A stretch of DNA of 64,000 bases from assembly GCF_014839805.1 (NCBI RefSeq), contig NC_051142.1, positions 2,666,001 through 2,730,000 of the forward strand. Direction: 5' to 3'. The notes beneath the pieces are model-generated. The model was not told the DNA's origin, ran no database searches, and worked only from the letters and a program-made list of their open reading frames with translations. Positions 28,501-38,775 of this stretch are shown piece by piece (the first letter of the stretch is position 1; each line of letters opens with the position of its first letter). The translations under genes and the position numbers were made by a program. This stretch comes from Manduca sexta. Taxonomy: Eukaryota; Arthropoda; Insecta; Lepidoptera; Sphingidae.

Positions 28501-30936
28501 ATCTATCCTGGCGATTATTCGTGTCAGAAGAAATGACAAAGAATTTTCTTACCGCAAAAAAATTAAAAAAAAGTCTAAAAATGCACCGCAGTTGTCTCGT
28601 TTAGAGACACAAAATATGGACACATTTTTTTTTCATTGCTTCGAATGACGAGACGAGCTTGCCGTTAAATATATGTGTGGGAATTTGACAAAAATTTTCG
28701 ATATTGCACACCGCAAGCGTCCTTCGATCTTGTTGCAGCGATAAAACTTCCTGTTTTTAGTGTGTGGGAACCCATTTTTATATGTATTTTTATACCGTCT
28801 CGTTATGCCGTGTTATATTGGGCGATTGGAAGTTGGCGAGGTGTGATTTGCTAATATAAAAAATGTGTTAGTTTTTTTGGGGTGTTTAATTTGTAATGTT
28901 GGGATTTTGTTAATGTATTGTTTTTTGAATCGTGAGGCTTTGGATTCATTTCTAAACGGGGTTTACAATGTATGATGTTAGATTTAGAATCCGAAAAACT
29001 TTCTTAATCACCAAGGGACTGTGGTAGTAAAAATTAACAATTTAAATGATAAATTATCTGTTAATTGGTAGATAATTTGTTTACATGTTTATAACTACTG
29101 ATGTTTAGATTAATTCTTAATTAGCAAGGTATTTTGTGCTAGTGAAAATTAACAACGTCTAAAAACATAATTTGTCTAATAATTGATAGATATTTTGTTA
29201 AAATTTTTATAACTAGTTATGTTTAGATTAATTGTCAATGAGCAGCTGTTTGATTATAACCGTCTCCCCGCAGCACTCGACGTCCCCGGTGCAGACGTAC
29301 TCGTCGCACGTGGCGGCGGTGAAGGCGATCGCGTGGTCGCCGCACCAGCACGGCCTGCTCGCCTCGGGCGGCGGCACCGCCGACCGCTGCATACGCTTCT
29401 GGAACACGCTCACCTCGCAGCCCATGACATACGTCGACACAGGTAAACACGACTGTTCCAGAATACAAGCACGGGAAAGTGACGCCACTGCACCTGATGG
29501 TAAGTGGTGTGAGGTCCAATAACGATGATTACCCATCGACAGTCGATACAATTATGCCGGCCTGTTGGATAACACAAGCTGGTCTCGGAACGCGATACAC
29601 TTACTTGACCCACTATGACGGGTTTTAACACCTCGTGTATGGTGGTCTCTATCCGAGGTGATATAAAATACGTCTGACCATCAACAAAAGCTAGGTTAGG
29701 TTAGGTTAGGATTGAAAGATTTTCGGAAATAATCATTGAATTTTCTGGGATAAATGTAGACTATACGTTATTCCAAAACCTTGCCCGTCTGTCTTCCAAA
29801 TTTCACCCAAATCCGTTCAACAATTTCTGCGTTTATTTCGAACAAACATCCAAAAAACATCACTAATTTTTGCATTTATAATATTAGTAAAATTGAAATT
29901 TAGGACAAGTATTATTAATATTTTGTTTTTTATCGTCAGGTTCGCAAGTGTGCAACTTGGCGTGGTCCAAACACTCGAGCGAGTTGGTCTCAACGCACGG
30001 CTATTCCCAGAATCAGATCTTAGTGTGGAAATATCCTTCGCTGACTCAGGTAAGGTGGTCCCTTTATTAGTACTTATGAGTTTGTTTTACTAATACAATT
30101 AGACAATTACCAATTTATATTTTCTTGTGTACAATACTGAGGATAACATTTTAATAGAGAAATATCTGTTCAGTCTATTTTGCATAATGCTCGAATAAAC
30201 CAAAGGTTTTTTTATACTAGTCATATACCTAATTAAGTTTAACCCTTTTGGTGAATGAATTTGTAAGCACACATCAATGTTAAGATATCCCTGAGCAAAT
30301 TTCATGTTTCTAGAACCACCAGTTTTAGTATTTTCTATCAATCAGCCCCCTTAGAATTTCGCATGACACACGCCACTAACATCTGTGTCATTCGATTGTG
30401 ATTGGTCGAGAGACTGACACGTGACTCAGCAGTTGGTCTCTCGACCAATCACATTCAGACGACATGTGTCATGTTTACTTTACAACATTGTAATGGGCAT
30501 AGACACTTGCCCGCCCTCACACCTGCCACTATAATTCCTGTAAGCCTGGATCAGTAGTGACACGCATATTTTGACACTGAGCTCATGTGAAAGTGGTAAA
30601 GGAAGTGAGTACGAAGGTGAAGCTTGGCGAGTTTCAGAGAACACTAATCCATCTTTATTCCGCAACGAAATTAATTAAATAGATAGATAGAGAGAGGTGG
30701 AAAGAGGATATTGTTGAAATATTATTACAAAACTAATAATACTCTTGTTCGTTCCGCAGGTGGCGAAGCTAACCGGCCATTCGTACAGAGTGCTGTACTT
30801 GGCTTTGTCGCCCGACGGCGAGGCGATAGTGACCGGCGCGGGCGACGAGACGCTGCGGTTTTGGAACGTCTTCTCCAAGACTCCCTCGCACAAGGAGAAC
30901 AAGAGCGTGCTCAACCTCTACACCGCGCTCAGATAA
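7557..30936 (+). CDS. fzr: fizzy-related / Cdh1, APC/C activator (5'-incomplete, 8 exons)
   Basis: WD40 co-activator that brings substrates to the anaphase-promoting complex and promotes cyclin degradation in G1 and endocycles. The exons 7557-7825, 24968-25201, 25716-25850, 26340-26454, 26772-26893, 29274-29442, 29940-30049 and 30760-30936 all have AG/GT borders and keep phase, giving 442 residues. The order is an N-terminal linker ([14 protein letters not shown]), the hallmark stretch [20 protein letters not shown], then seven WD40 blades with conserved pieces such as [35 protein letters not shown] and [15 protein letters not shown]. The protein ends in Leu-Arg where family members usually have an Ile-Arg tail that docks on APC/C. 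The first 50-60 residues, including the C-box (DRFIP type), are not in the window, so the start codon lies upstream. Coding exons are much more GC-rich than the introns. Identification rests on remembered family motifs and is very secure; Fzr fits better than Fizzy/Cdc20 because of the LRSPRK and QRDTR segments. Confidence 0.96.
13345..13592. mobile_element. MITE with terminal inverted repeats and inner palindrome
   Basis: The ends are near-perfect inverted repeats of about 30 bp (ggcgatacctcaaggtcc at 13349 and its complement ending at 13588). Both ends are bordered by TTAA. A second, perfect 26-bp inverted repeat (13379-13404 and 13414-13439) with a 9-bp loop sits inside, off-centre. TTAA suggests a piggyBac-type insertion, but TA with longer repeats (mariner type) is equally compatible. 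There is no coding capacity. Confidence 0.75.
15494..15554. repeat. 16-bp inverted repeat
   Basis: The arms attaaactaattttcg (15494-15509) and its exact complement (15539-15554) flank a 29-base spacer. Related sequence recurs at 56835-57015 and in part near 34205, so this is a dispersed MITE-like family. Confidence 0.6.
16430..16512. repeat. (CA)n microsatellite
   Basis: About 41 uninterrupted CA units within the fzr intron. The open frame across it on the minus strand is just repeated Cys-Val and is not a gene. Confidence 0.98.
24968..25201 (+). CDS. fzr: fzr coding exon, linker and first WD40 blade
   Basis: Seventy-eight codons in phase 0 between acceptor gatttcag and donor gtgagt. It starts [12 protein letters not shown] and contains [20 protein letters not shown] and the start of the propeller ([19 protein letters not shown]). 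This is the most diagnostic Fzr/Cdh1 stretch in the window. Confidence 0.96.
25226..25410 (+). repeat. Dispersed repeat, copy 1
   Basis: Shares wording with 29455-29690 and 60430-60690: 'gattacccatcgacagtc', 'acaattatgcc', 'ttttaacacc', and a 'taccaccagc' end. It lies just after the donor of the 24968 exon. It is likely a SINE or a LINE tail; the family is not recognised. Confidence 0.6.
25716..25850 (+). CDS. fzr: fzr coding exon, WD40
   Basis: Forty-five codons in phase 0, acceptor gtccccag and donor gtaaat. It encodes [19 protein letters not shown] through [13 protein letters not shown], one WD40 blade with a clear WD dipeptide. Confidence 0.95.
26340..26454 (+). CDS. fzr: fzr coding exon, WD40
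   Basis: One hundred and fifteen bases (38 codons plus one base), acceptor tgttccag and donor gtgagt. It encodes [19 protein letters not shown] and [17 protein letters not shown]. The split codon joins the next exon to make Pro. Confidence 0.94.
26772..26893 (+). CDS. fzr: fzr coding exon, WD40
   Basis: The acceptor is gattttcag and the donor gtgagt. The exon completes the split codon and gives [19 protein letters not shown] and [20 protein letters not shown] retroelement-like repeat begins about 30 bases after the donor. Confidence 0.95.
26925..27795 (+). mobile_element. Retroposon-like insertion with A-rich tail in an fzr intron
   Basis: A GC-rich block of about 870 bp inside AT-rich intron DNA, ending in a run of A after 'gaaggggcat'. 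The abrupt composition change and terminal A tract suggest a non-LTR retrotransposon fragment or SINE. Several short open frames on both strands have no recognisable domain. Confidence 0.55.
27862..27955 (-). mobile_element. Truncated tRNA-SINE tail
   Basis: Matches the distal part of the SINE at 41380-41706 ('tgtcccactgttgggc', 'ttagtccaccacgctg'). The tRNA-like head is missing. Other fragments of this tail occur near 56300, 60985 and 63178. Confidence 0.65.
27956..29273 (+). other. fzr intron, AT-rich with SINE remnant
   Basis: No coding signal. Near 28,643 there is an 'aatgacgagacgagcttg' tail shared with the SINE-like copies at 35155, 46650, 50960 and 56560. The rest is unremarkable AT-rich sequence. 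Confidence 0.5.
29274..29442 (+). CDS. fzr: fzr coding exon, WD40
   Basis: Acceptor ctccccgcag and donor gtaaac. It encodes [20 protein letters not shown] and [18 protein letters not shown], among the most conserved segments of the family. It ends after one base of a Gly codon. Confidence 0.96.
29455..29690 (+). repeat. Dispersed repeat, copy 2
   Basis: Same family as 25226-25410 and 60430-60690. It starts about 12 bases after the donor of the 29274 exon. It is followed at 29689-29710 by four tandem copies of the insect telomere unit TTAGG. Confidence 0.6.
29940..30049 (+). CDS. fzr: fzr coding exon, WD40
   Basis: Acceptor tatcgtcag and donor gtaagg. It completes the Gly codon and reads [20 protein letters not shown] then [16 protein letters not shown], matching the family closely. 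Confidence 0.96.
30365..30473. mobile_element. Small MITE-like hairpin in the last fzr intron
   Basis: A perfect 17-bp inverted repeat (gtgattggtcgagagac at 30398-30414 and its complement at 30436-30452) lies inside outer ends catgacaca and tgtgtcatg. It is about 110 bp with no coding capacity. Confidence 0.6.
30760..30936 (+). CDS. fzr: fzr last coding exon and stop
   Basis: Acceptor gttccgcag, 58 codons and TAA. It encodes [20 protein letters not shown], the last blade [13 protein letters not shown], and a tail ending [10 protein letters not shown]. The family tail is usually Ile-Arg; here it is Leu-Arg. Confidence 0.97.
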   Translation: MAKLTGHSYRVLYLALSPDGEAIVTGAGDETLRFWNVFSKTPSHKENKSVLNLYTALR

Positions 30937-31200
30937 ACAAGTGCACAGTGAATACAGAGTGTGCGAACTGTACCGCGAACATTAAGTGTGCTGACTGTAC
31001 CGCGAACATTAAGTGTGCTAACTGCAATGTACATAATGAATATTGGTCGATATCGAAAGTCTTGTTGATTGGTGAAAAGTGCCACGTAAATTGGTCGGTT
31101 TATAGTGAATGTGAAATTTGTATTATACCGGGAAAATTTAGCGTTTTTTGCTATAAGGCTTATTCTGGATATGCGTAATGTCCGCTCTTTAAGCTTATGC
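30937..31200 (+). other. fzr: fzr 3' UTR start with short tandem repeat
   Basis: Sequence directly after the stop. A unit of about 27 bases (gtgtgctgactgtaccgcg and similar) is repeated about three times between 30958 and 31033. The end of the transcript cannot be fixed: no canonical AATAAA lies close by, and only ATTAAA-type variants appear further on. Confidence 0.6.
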
Positions 31201-34200
31201 TTATCGATGTTTTCGAATCGATTAAACGAGATTTTCGATTTCGATCGTGTCGATGATTAACTTTCGAGTGTTATTGAGTAGTTATTTATTGTATTTCTCT
31301 GAGATATTTAAGAAGAGAGTTAAAAGATATTACGCTTAACGTGTCGTCAACGTATGCTGGAACCGAACGAAGACTAACTTGAGAAATATCAGACGTATAG
31401 TGGACGTATTGTGTGTAATATTTTAAGTTGTGGAAGTTTTGGTGATATATTTTGAAATGTATAATGATTTGCAGAATTATGCCAAATTAGCGCGTGCTTT
31501 CTGTGAGTCTAATATCTTATACAGGTGTTAATGTGTAATGTTCAGAATTGTACCCAAATATGGGATATAATAACCAAGAAAAAACAATAATCCACCATAA
31601 ATTAATTGAAACATTTGATTGTGGTTATGTAAAGAAAAAAAATTCAAATGTTTTATAAAAAAAAATCGTAAAAATAGGTTTTTTTTAACAAAAATATCCT
31701 ACCAAAATATATCACCAAGATCCATTTGAAATCGTGTTTTTTTCTATAATATACACTTGTTTGTGTATTCATTATACATAATGACGTTTATATTGTATTT
31801 AGAACACTTTTATTAAATTATCCTGTGTATATAGTTTGTTTAAGGAGCCTAAAGTAAAAGAGAAGTATCGAACACATTTGATATTTCTTTTTTACGGGCC
31901 CTGATATAAATTTTATTTTTTGTTGTTGAAGTTGACTGCGTGCTTAGAGATTCTCGTCAAAAAGAAATTAAAAAGAAAACTGAATTTTATGTCGTAAGTA
32001 TTAAGGTTACATTTAGTTTCTGATCTTATTGTCTATGCCAACTGTAATAACTTCTCAGCTGGTGCCTGGTCTTACAACTGGATAAGTCAGAGGCCTGGTT
32101 TTATTAAAAAAAAACAACCACCCATGTTGCTAACATTTTAATTTATTTTTAATTTTGTACACTTAATTTAAAAGCGTATAAGATATAAATATATCATAAG
32201 GAGAATTTCTTGAGCACGCAGTAATAGTTTTTCTACAGTCACATTGTTGTGAATTATACAATTTTTGACTGAAATTGATTTTAGACAAGTTGTTGATTTT
32301 ATAATTGATCCCATCTAAAACATTTCGGTTGCCGAATGGTTGTGTGATATTATGACTAATGTAATATTTTTTTTTCTATGTTTCAGCAATTGTTTTCGGG
32401 GTGTAAAAATCATGGGTGTATATATGTAGCTGAGTTCCAGAGTTAGACGAACTATTAGCAATGAACTGAGGTATAATCGATTGCCAAAATTAGAGTTGCT
32501 TCGACTAATCGAATAATTTGAATGTGGCTCAAACCATGTATTATCAAAGAAATGTCTTGCCACCGAATAGATACTGTAATGTTTAAAATTTTCGCTTGAA
32601 ATTCTAAGTGTAATATGTGTAATTAGAACTAATTTAGTGATGAGGAAAATTGATTGGAGACGCCTCGACATGACTATTATCACGTGTATCGATTATAATT
32701 TATCGATCGATTGTATCGATAACATTGTAATGAATCATATCGATTTTTCAAAGATGCCAATCCTGAAATATTTGAACATAAATTATTAAAAGTAACTTAT
32801 TTATTTTGTGATTAATATTTATTCAAAGCGTGAATGGTATCCCAAATAATCTTATGAGTTAATTATTTTTGGAGGTTTGGTTGTATAAGAAGTTCTAGTA
32901 TTCTTTTTTATTAAACACCTTATTGATCTTTTTATTTACATTGTTTTGTCTAACTTTCTTAAGGCTTATAAGGCGGCTAAGATAGGATTGGATAAAACAT
33001 TTCAAACAAACAAAATTAGATGCTGTCTATGAATTTAGAAATAATAATAATTTTGTTCTTAACGCTCGAGGCGTCTCCATTCATTCTGGATGTATTAAAT
33101 AGTGTATTTTGTGCAATGAATATTATGTACGAGTTTAGATTTAAATTTTAGCAAATATGTTATCTGTGTGACGTAAGTCTAACAAATAGTGTCGCTGTAG
33201 AGGGCAAACTATAACTATTATGAGTAAAGGATTGTCTACAAAGATGCGTTTAGGGCGCTTCCACACTGCGGTTACAGTGACAGGTTTCTAAAAAGTTACC
33301 TTGTAATTGCGGTATGGTAGCACCTTTATTTCTCTCGAATGTTGTAGATTTGTTGACGGAGTATTGCGTAATCTGTGCCCGAGTGGATACCGACTACAAC
33401 ATCAAACAGGCCGGCATAATTCGGGCTACCGTCGAGAAATATCAGTCGTTCATGGACTATATGGCACCGACAATCTGATTAAATTTAAATATACAACATT
33501 CAAGCGGAAATGATCAAGTCCTATTATTCAATTTCTCTATTTTCCTGGACAAACGGTCTGCAGTAGACGATTCACGAAGTAATCGTACCAAAAATATGTC
33601 AAATTATTGGTAAATATATTTTGTTTGGATAAATTTGTGTTTATTGTCTGGTTTTGTTTGATTGTAACAATAGAGGGACTTATTTTGTGCAAATTGTAAA
33701 CGCGACCACGAACAGGGCGATTGTTTGTAATAACGCGCCTTCTGCGAATGGAAGCGTCCCATAGATATCTTTGTACCATAGATTATACATTTTTCGCCAA
33801 TGAATAATATGCGATCTTAGGTGTGGTTACAAAATTCTGCCAGATAACAAAATAACTCAGTCGAAAACAACACGGTTTTACTCACGTTTTAAAAGTAGTC
33901 GGAATCGCCGACCAGTTTCGACCTATTAAGTAGGTCGTATTTTAAACGTAGTAAAACCGTGTTGTTTTCTACTAATTTAATACGTCTTGCGTAAGTTTTA
34001 ATAATATTAACAAAATAACTGGCAATTATCATGTCAAAAAAAAATTACATACTTTTTGTAGACACATCAAAATTACGTTATCTGCATAAATTGTTGGCCA
34101 TTTATAAGTGAAATTGATTGCGTCAATATAAGCACTAACGACGTTATAATACTAATAAATATGATCTCAGAAAAGTTTATATTAGAATTTAATTAAATTA

Positions 34201-34430
34201 AGTCATTGAAATTAAACTAGTTTTGCTAATTTGATCGCAGTTTTTAATTATATTTCACTCCAGATGTGTTATTCGTCACGGGGCGGAACATTTGCTGGAA
34301 GTCCTTCGAAACGTCATGAGTAGAATAAATCCGCGATAAAATATGTAAAACTGGTTTCAATTAAGACAATCATACCATTCACCAAATAATACCGACAGAA
34401 ATTCACATTATTAATTTATATATGTTTTTT
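31201..34430. other. Intergenic AT-rich DNA after fzr
   Basis: No protein-coding gene that I can support; a 122-codon minus-strand frame at 32315-32683 looks random. Several ATCGAT sites, including TATCGATA near 32714 (the core of the insect DRE promoter element), cluster at 32690-32750, but no gene starts nearby. From about 34190, repeat-related sequence leads into the duplicated cluster. Confidence 0.4.
33863..33969. mobile_element. MITE-like palindrome
   Basis: The ends gaaaacaacacggttttact and its inverted complement (ending at 33969), with 'cacgttttaaaa' and 'ttttaaacgt' just inside, make a roughly 107-bp element. No coding capacity. Confidence 0.65.
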
Positions 34431-35154
34431 TGTAAACGGACCAACAATTCTTATGTTCCTTTATCTCCTTTCTTGTATCTTAGCTATTTTTCTTTTTATT
34501 TTTTTTTTGTATAAATTTTTCTAACCGTAGGTCCTTTTGGTGTTAAAAATATGATTTATTTATGTAAATAGATTTGAGAGTTTAATATATGCACAAGTTA
34601 GGATAACTCGACTATTATTTTTATATGTATTTGTAAACGTTCTTTTCGTTAGATATGCCTTTTTGGAAACTTAAGTGTGGCGCAAATCTTGCTTGAATAT
34701 TAAAAATTGCATTGTGTGAGGCCACGGTTGCAGCACGCTTATAGTATGCGATCTTATAAATACGTAGTTTGGATTAAAAAATACATCCTAATTGGTATGT
34801 AGTTGAAACTTATACAAAAATGATCCAATAGTAGTCCTTTCATATCCTAAAACTAGATGCTGAATCTCCTCAAAAGTTGTGTTATTCATGCGATCATGCT
34901 ATGAAGTTAACATCTGATTTGTAATTGTTCGCATACTGTACGCCTAATGTGGCCGCGGCATAAAAAACATGTTTCATAGTAACAATAACTAAAAATCCTT
35001 AAAAATGTACTAAAACAATAATAATTGCAATGATTGCGGGCATAACTAACGATTTAAGTCAATATCGATATAGTGTCATATGTTAGAAATAAAGTGTTTG
35101 TGTGGTACATGTGGACGTATTTTTATTTTATTATCGTTTTATTAATTTTCTTTA

Positions 35155-35325
35155 TTTCTTTGAATGACGAGACGAGCTTGGCATTCGCTTGATGGTATGC
35201 GATACGACCGCCCATAAACAATAGAAACACGATCCAACACCTTGAATTACAAAGTATTGTTTGGTATTCCACCGCGCTCGCCATCCTGAGACATGAGATG
35301 TTAAGTCTCATTACTGGTAGCTCTG
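35155..35325 (-). mobile_element. SINE-like element
   Basis: On minus it ends 'ctcgtctcgtcattcaaag' followed by A-rich sequence. Parallel copies are at about 46650-46815 and 50960-51145 (plus) and 56560-56790 (minus). It is part of the duplicated unit. Confidence 0.55.
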
Positions 35326-35339
35326 GCTGAAAATGTTCC

Positions 35340-36420
35340 GTCTAAACCCGATTATATTTTGAGCATTTTAAAGAATATGGGCATTGACTGGCCTCAAACA
35401 TACTGAGCCAGATATAAGTAATATAAAAAAAGCAAATCAATTTCAAGCGGATTTTGTTTTGATGAATCTATAAATGGATTTAAAATCAATTTCATAGTTT
35501 TTTCCTAGTTCTGTGATTATAATTTGAAATTAGATAAGTAGGGATTGCTATTGCGTGGATTCGTTTTTTAAATTCTAATAGATTTGAATATTAGCAGATA
35601 CTCGTAATATATACTTACTAGAACGAAGTAAACCAATATTAAAACACAAGTACTTAAGTATAAGGATATTAATAATTGTTATCATAACAAATGTATTTAC
35701 TAATACACAACCAATGAAAATAGAGATAAAATATGTTTTCGGTTTCCTGACAAAACCAAAACAAACTGAGACCAAATCACTTTATATCGAGCTAAGTATT
35801 AAGCCTTGTGCAGACATACTTGAGACGAATTTAAAATCAATTTTATAATTTTTCCTTGTTCTGTGATTATAATTTGAAATGAGATAAGTAGGGATTGTTA
35901 TTACGTGGATTCATTTTTTGAAAATTCTAATAGAATTGAATATTAGCAGATACTCGTGATATATACTTACTGGAAAAAAGTAAACCAATATTTAAGTACA
36001 TAAGTAAGTATACGGTTATTAATAATTGTTATCATAACAAATTTATTTACCAACACACAAGTAATGAAAATAGAGATTTTATAAAATTATTTTTCGGTTT
36101 TCTCCATAAACTAAATGTTCGAAACAAACTAAGACCAATTGATATTATATCGAGCTAAGAATTAAGCCTTGCGCAGACAGACTTGAAACGCGCGTCGCTC
36201 GCTCGACACAAGACAACGCGTTGTCTCCATTCGATAAAACGCGTTGCCTTGTGAGTTGTGATACCAACGCGTTCCCATTGAAAATTCTGTTTACTTAGGA
36301 TAATAGGGTATTTGAATTATTTTCACTTATAATTTGTACAAAATATGTACATCGTATAAATTTTAAAACAGAAGAAATCATTGGAATGCTATGAAAAATC
36401 CACAAGTTATGAGTAATTGA
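35340..36420 (+). repeat. Unit spacer upstream of gene A, internally duplicated
   Basis: Contains the LINE tail near 35428 and two adjacent copies of one block: the stretch from about 35520 ('ctgtgattataatttgaaat') recurs from about 35860. The acgcgttg block follows at about 36180-36290. No gene seen. Confidence 0.6.
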
Positions 36421-36422
36421 AA

Positions 36423-36660
36423 TTAGGTAGTAGGGGTGACTGTCCCGCCCTGAGGATTAGGGGCGTTTGGAGCATTCCACCACGATATCCCATGCTTGTC
36501 ACAGAAGGCGACTAATAGGGGCCATTGGGAGGTCGTCGGCGGGCGGCAGGGTACGTCCGCCCTTAGTGTACGTTGTGTACATTTCGCGCATTGTGGTGAA
36601 ACCTGGGATGGACGGTAGCAAGGAAGGTAGGCCTCACGTTTGTCCACGCACGCACAAATA
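36423..36660 (+). mobile_element. GC-rich retroposon, 5' fragment
   Basis: Starts 'tgtcccgccctgaggatt' and carries 'attccaccacgatatccc', shared with the complete minus-strand copies at 42517-43090 and 45345-45880. It occurs at the same place in the inverted unit (about 45,880), so it inserted before the duplication. Confidence 0.6.
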
Positions 36661-36665
36661 ATACT

Positions 36666-36881
36666 TTGGAACCAATTCAAACTATACTCCCACCGGCTCC
36701 AGATAAACTTCTAAATACTATTTTTTGCAAATGCAAAAAAGGTTGCGGTGCTAAACGTTGTTGTAGAATAGTAGGGTTATTGTGTTCAGCAGCATACAGT
36801 AATTGTCAAGGCCAGTCTTGCTCGAATATTCAATTGAATCCAATAGACGAAGATTCATGTGATATTGATAAAGAGACTTGA
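36666..36881 (+). pseudogene. Cys-rich CXC-like domain fragment of a TE-associated protein
   Basis: A frame with TIFCKCKKGCGAKRCC then a CSAAYSNCQGQSCSN tail resembles the C-terminal Cys-rich (tesmin/TSO1-like) domain in insect repeat-encoded proteins, where it follows a PPAP(D/E)xLL lead as seen here. Only this end is present. Compared with the family, one Cys of the third group looks replaced by Tyr. It is followed by AT-rich repeat sequence to about 37190 and seems inserted in the upstream flank of gene A. Treat it as a transposon remnant. Confidence 0.55.
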
Positions 36882-37332
36882 TTCATCGTCAGTTGACTAA
36901 TTTATGAATATCCAGCAAGAAGAAAAAAGTACAAGGACCTTTTTTGTAGATAATTTTATGATCTACAATTTTTATCTGAGTTATATTTTCGCAAAACGAG
37001 GCAAAAACTTACCGTTTTCGAGAAAAATCACATAAACCGATAATTTTGACTTTTGACATTGAATAACTTTGTTAGCACACATGGGATCTATGGGACTTGG
37101 CATTTTATTTCTTCTGATGTATACATGATCTCCACAAATATTGAGCTTTGTCGGAGTTTTTGTTATTTGAAATGTCTAATTTGACCAGACTACTTTATCT
37201 AGGTAAAATTAAACCCGGAAAAACTTTTCCACGCGGGCGGAATCGTAGGCAAAAGCTTGTATAATATAAAAGTAATACCAAGGTATAAAATTTGATTAGG
37301 TTAAGCAAAAAATATTGAAAATATGTATTATA

Positions 37333-37402
37333 GGGAACCAATCGATTTAATATCACCCGTAGCAACGGGTATAAAATGAAACTGTTCAATATTTTCATCA
37401 GT
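37333..37402 (+). promoter_or_regulatory. Core promoter of peptide gene A
   Basis: TATAAAA begins at 37370 and TCAGT, the arthropod initiator, has its A at 37400, exactly 30 bases on. Upstream are GGGAACCAATCGATTT (37333-37348) and the dyad acccgtagcaacgggt touching the TATA box. The same arrangement precedes the other copies, which argues for a real start site. Confidence 0.8.
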
Positions 37403-37428
37403 CGCGTATTTATTTCTATAATAGATAG
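37400..37428 (+). other. Non-coding first exon of gene A
   Basis: From the initiator A to gatag, followed by gcaagt: a GC donor where copies C and E have GT. The intron runs to the acceptor attctttcag at 37734. Confidence 0.65.
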
Positions 37429-37741
37429 GCAAGTCTCTAAAGGGTACTGCTTCGTGTCTTGTAATATTTTTTGCAAGTTAAAGGTTATGATTTTGTTATT
37501 ATTTTAAATCTTATATTAATTTTTGCATATTTTTAAATTTCGTTACAAAATCAAATATTATCGTGTAAAGCATTTGAACGAAACTTATAAAAAGTCCTTT
37601 ACTTACATTACTATAAAATTAGAATACATTTAAAACTGAAAAAGTGCAAGGGGGTGTAATCCTTGGAAAATACAATACGAGTGAAGGAGCGAATAAACTG
37701 ACCGTTTTAAATGTTTTGAATGTTATTCTTTCAGATTCACA

Positions 37742-38226
37742 ATGAAGGGGCTTCATCTGACATTTATTTTACTTATTTGTTACATTTCGTTATATAATGC
37801 AGTATTGGCGTTCTACCCTGCGCCACAACCTTTTTTGGATACTATAAAGGAATGTACGAATGCGACGAATTGTGTAATAAATGACTCCGGAAAAGTAAGC
37901 AGGTAAGGTCTCAATTGTTTTAAATGTTTTACTACTATAAATAAGGTTGGGGAAAAAGTTCGTGAGGTTTTTTTAAAATTAGTTATTTGGTCGAAGAACT
38001 TTAGTGTTATTTATATAATAAACCATAACTAGGCACGTTGAAAAGGACAGATTTTGATAAATAAATTGACAGAAAGCGCTGAACAAACAAGGATGATTTG
38101 GATGACATAGTTGTTACCGAGAAAATCTTGTCGCGGTTACATCCAAATTGAAAATAGGATTTTATTTTTTAATCTTAAATATTTTTTATTTTGTTCTGTT
38201 TCAGTAATAACAACAAGCAAAGCTGA
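37742..38226 (+). CDS. Secreted small peptide, cluster copy A
   Basis: Coding exons 37742-37902 and 38205-38226 (donor gtaagg, acceptor ctgtttcag) give 60 residues. Residues 1-20 are a signal peptide (MKGLHLTFILLICYISLYNA). Then come a Pro-rich part (YPAPQPFLDTIKEC), Cys38 and Cys44 five residues apart, VIN, and a short tail SSNNNKQS. Asn40 is in an N-A-T glycosylation motif. The last exon stops at TGA; the following bases still match, in frame, the longer tail of copy F, but with a second stop in between. AATAAA at 38305 can end the transcript. I do not recognise a named family; the layout resembles Drosophila Bomanins. The shared gene structure and intact frame in several copies support a real gene. 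Confidence 0.8.
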
Positions 38227-38429
38227 TATAAATCTTAGGAAGCGACCATTCGCGCCCCGGGCGGAGGCACGACAATGTAACAAACAAGCAATAAGCTTTC
38301 TAAAAATAAATAAGTGTGAAATGTAACATTTTATCGTTTCTTACTTATATTTTATTTGTTTTCCACTCATGTCCTTAAATATACGAAAATAATAAATAAG
38401 TATAAATTTACCTAATGATACCTTTAGAA

Positions 38430-38775
38430 ATTCAGATTATTAGTTTATTATAGTCGGGTGGGTCAGCTTCAATAAGAGTCCATTTATTGCAGCGTAAACT
38501 TTAATGCACTTAACAACTAATTTGACATAAGTACACTCGCGCGCCATGTGACTCCCGGTGAGCGCGCAGGCACACCTCATTGGTCGGGAAGATGCAACGT
38601 GCGATGCCTGGATATACCGTGTTTCGGAGACTCGCCGTTACGAGGTGTGTCGTGCAGGCAACGTACCGCGACCTATACGGACGGGGAGTCTACTATTACT
38701 ACTAGTCACCGCCATATTATATATTTTGTAAAAAAACGGACCAACAATTCTTAATATGTTCCTTTATCTCCTCTC
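38430..38775. mobile_element. Transposon fragments between genes A and B
   Basis: The stretch with 'gggtcagcttcaataagag' (about 38455-38600) recurs at about 47105-47230 and may be an LTR or retroelement end. It runs into sequence of the unit ('ggaccaacaattctta') and then the LINE. Confidence 0.4.

Noticed and set aside
29219..29551. Several frames on both strands over the 29274 exon
   Set aside because: Shadows of the fzr WD40 exon, which is GC-rich and therefore open in many frames.
32315..32683. 122-codon minus-strand frame after fzr
   Set aside because: AT-driven composition, no domain, no promoter or splice context.
37195..37370. NF-kappaB sites upstream of gene A, expected for an immune gene
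   Set aside because: By eye only ggaaaaacttttcc was seen; it belongs to the Helitron-like end and does not fit GGGRNYYYYY well, so no site is claimed.
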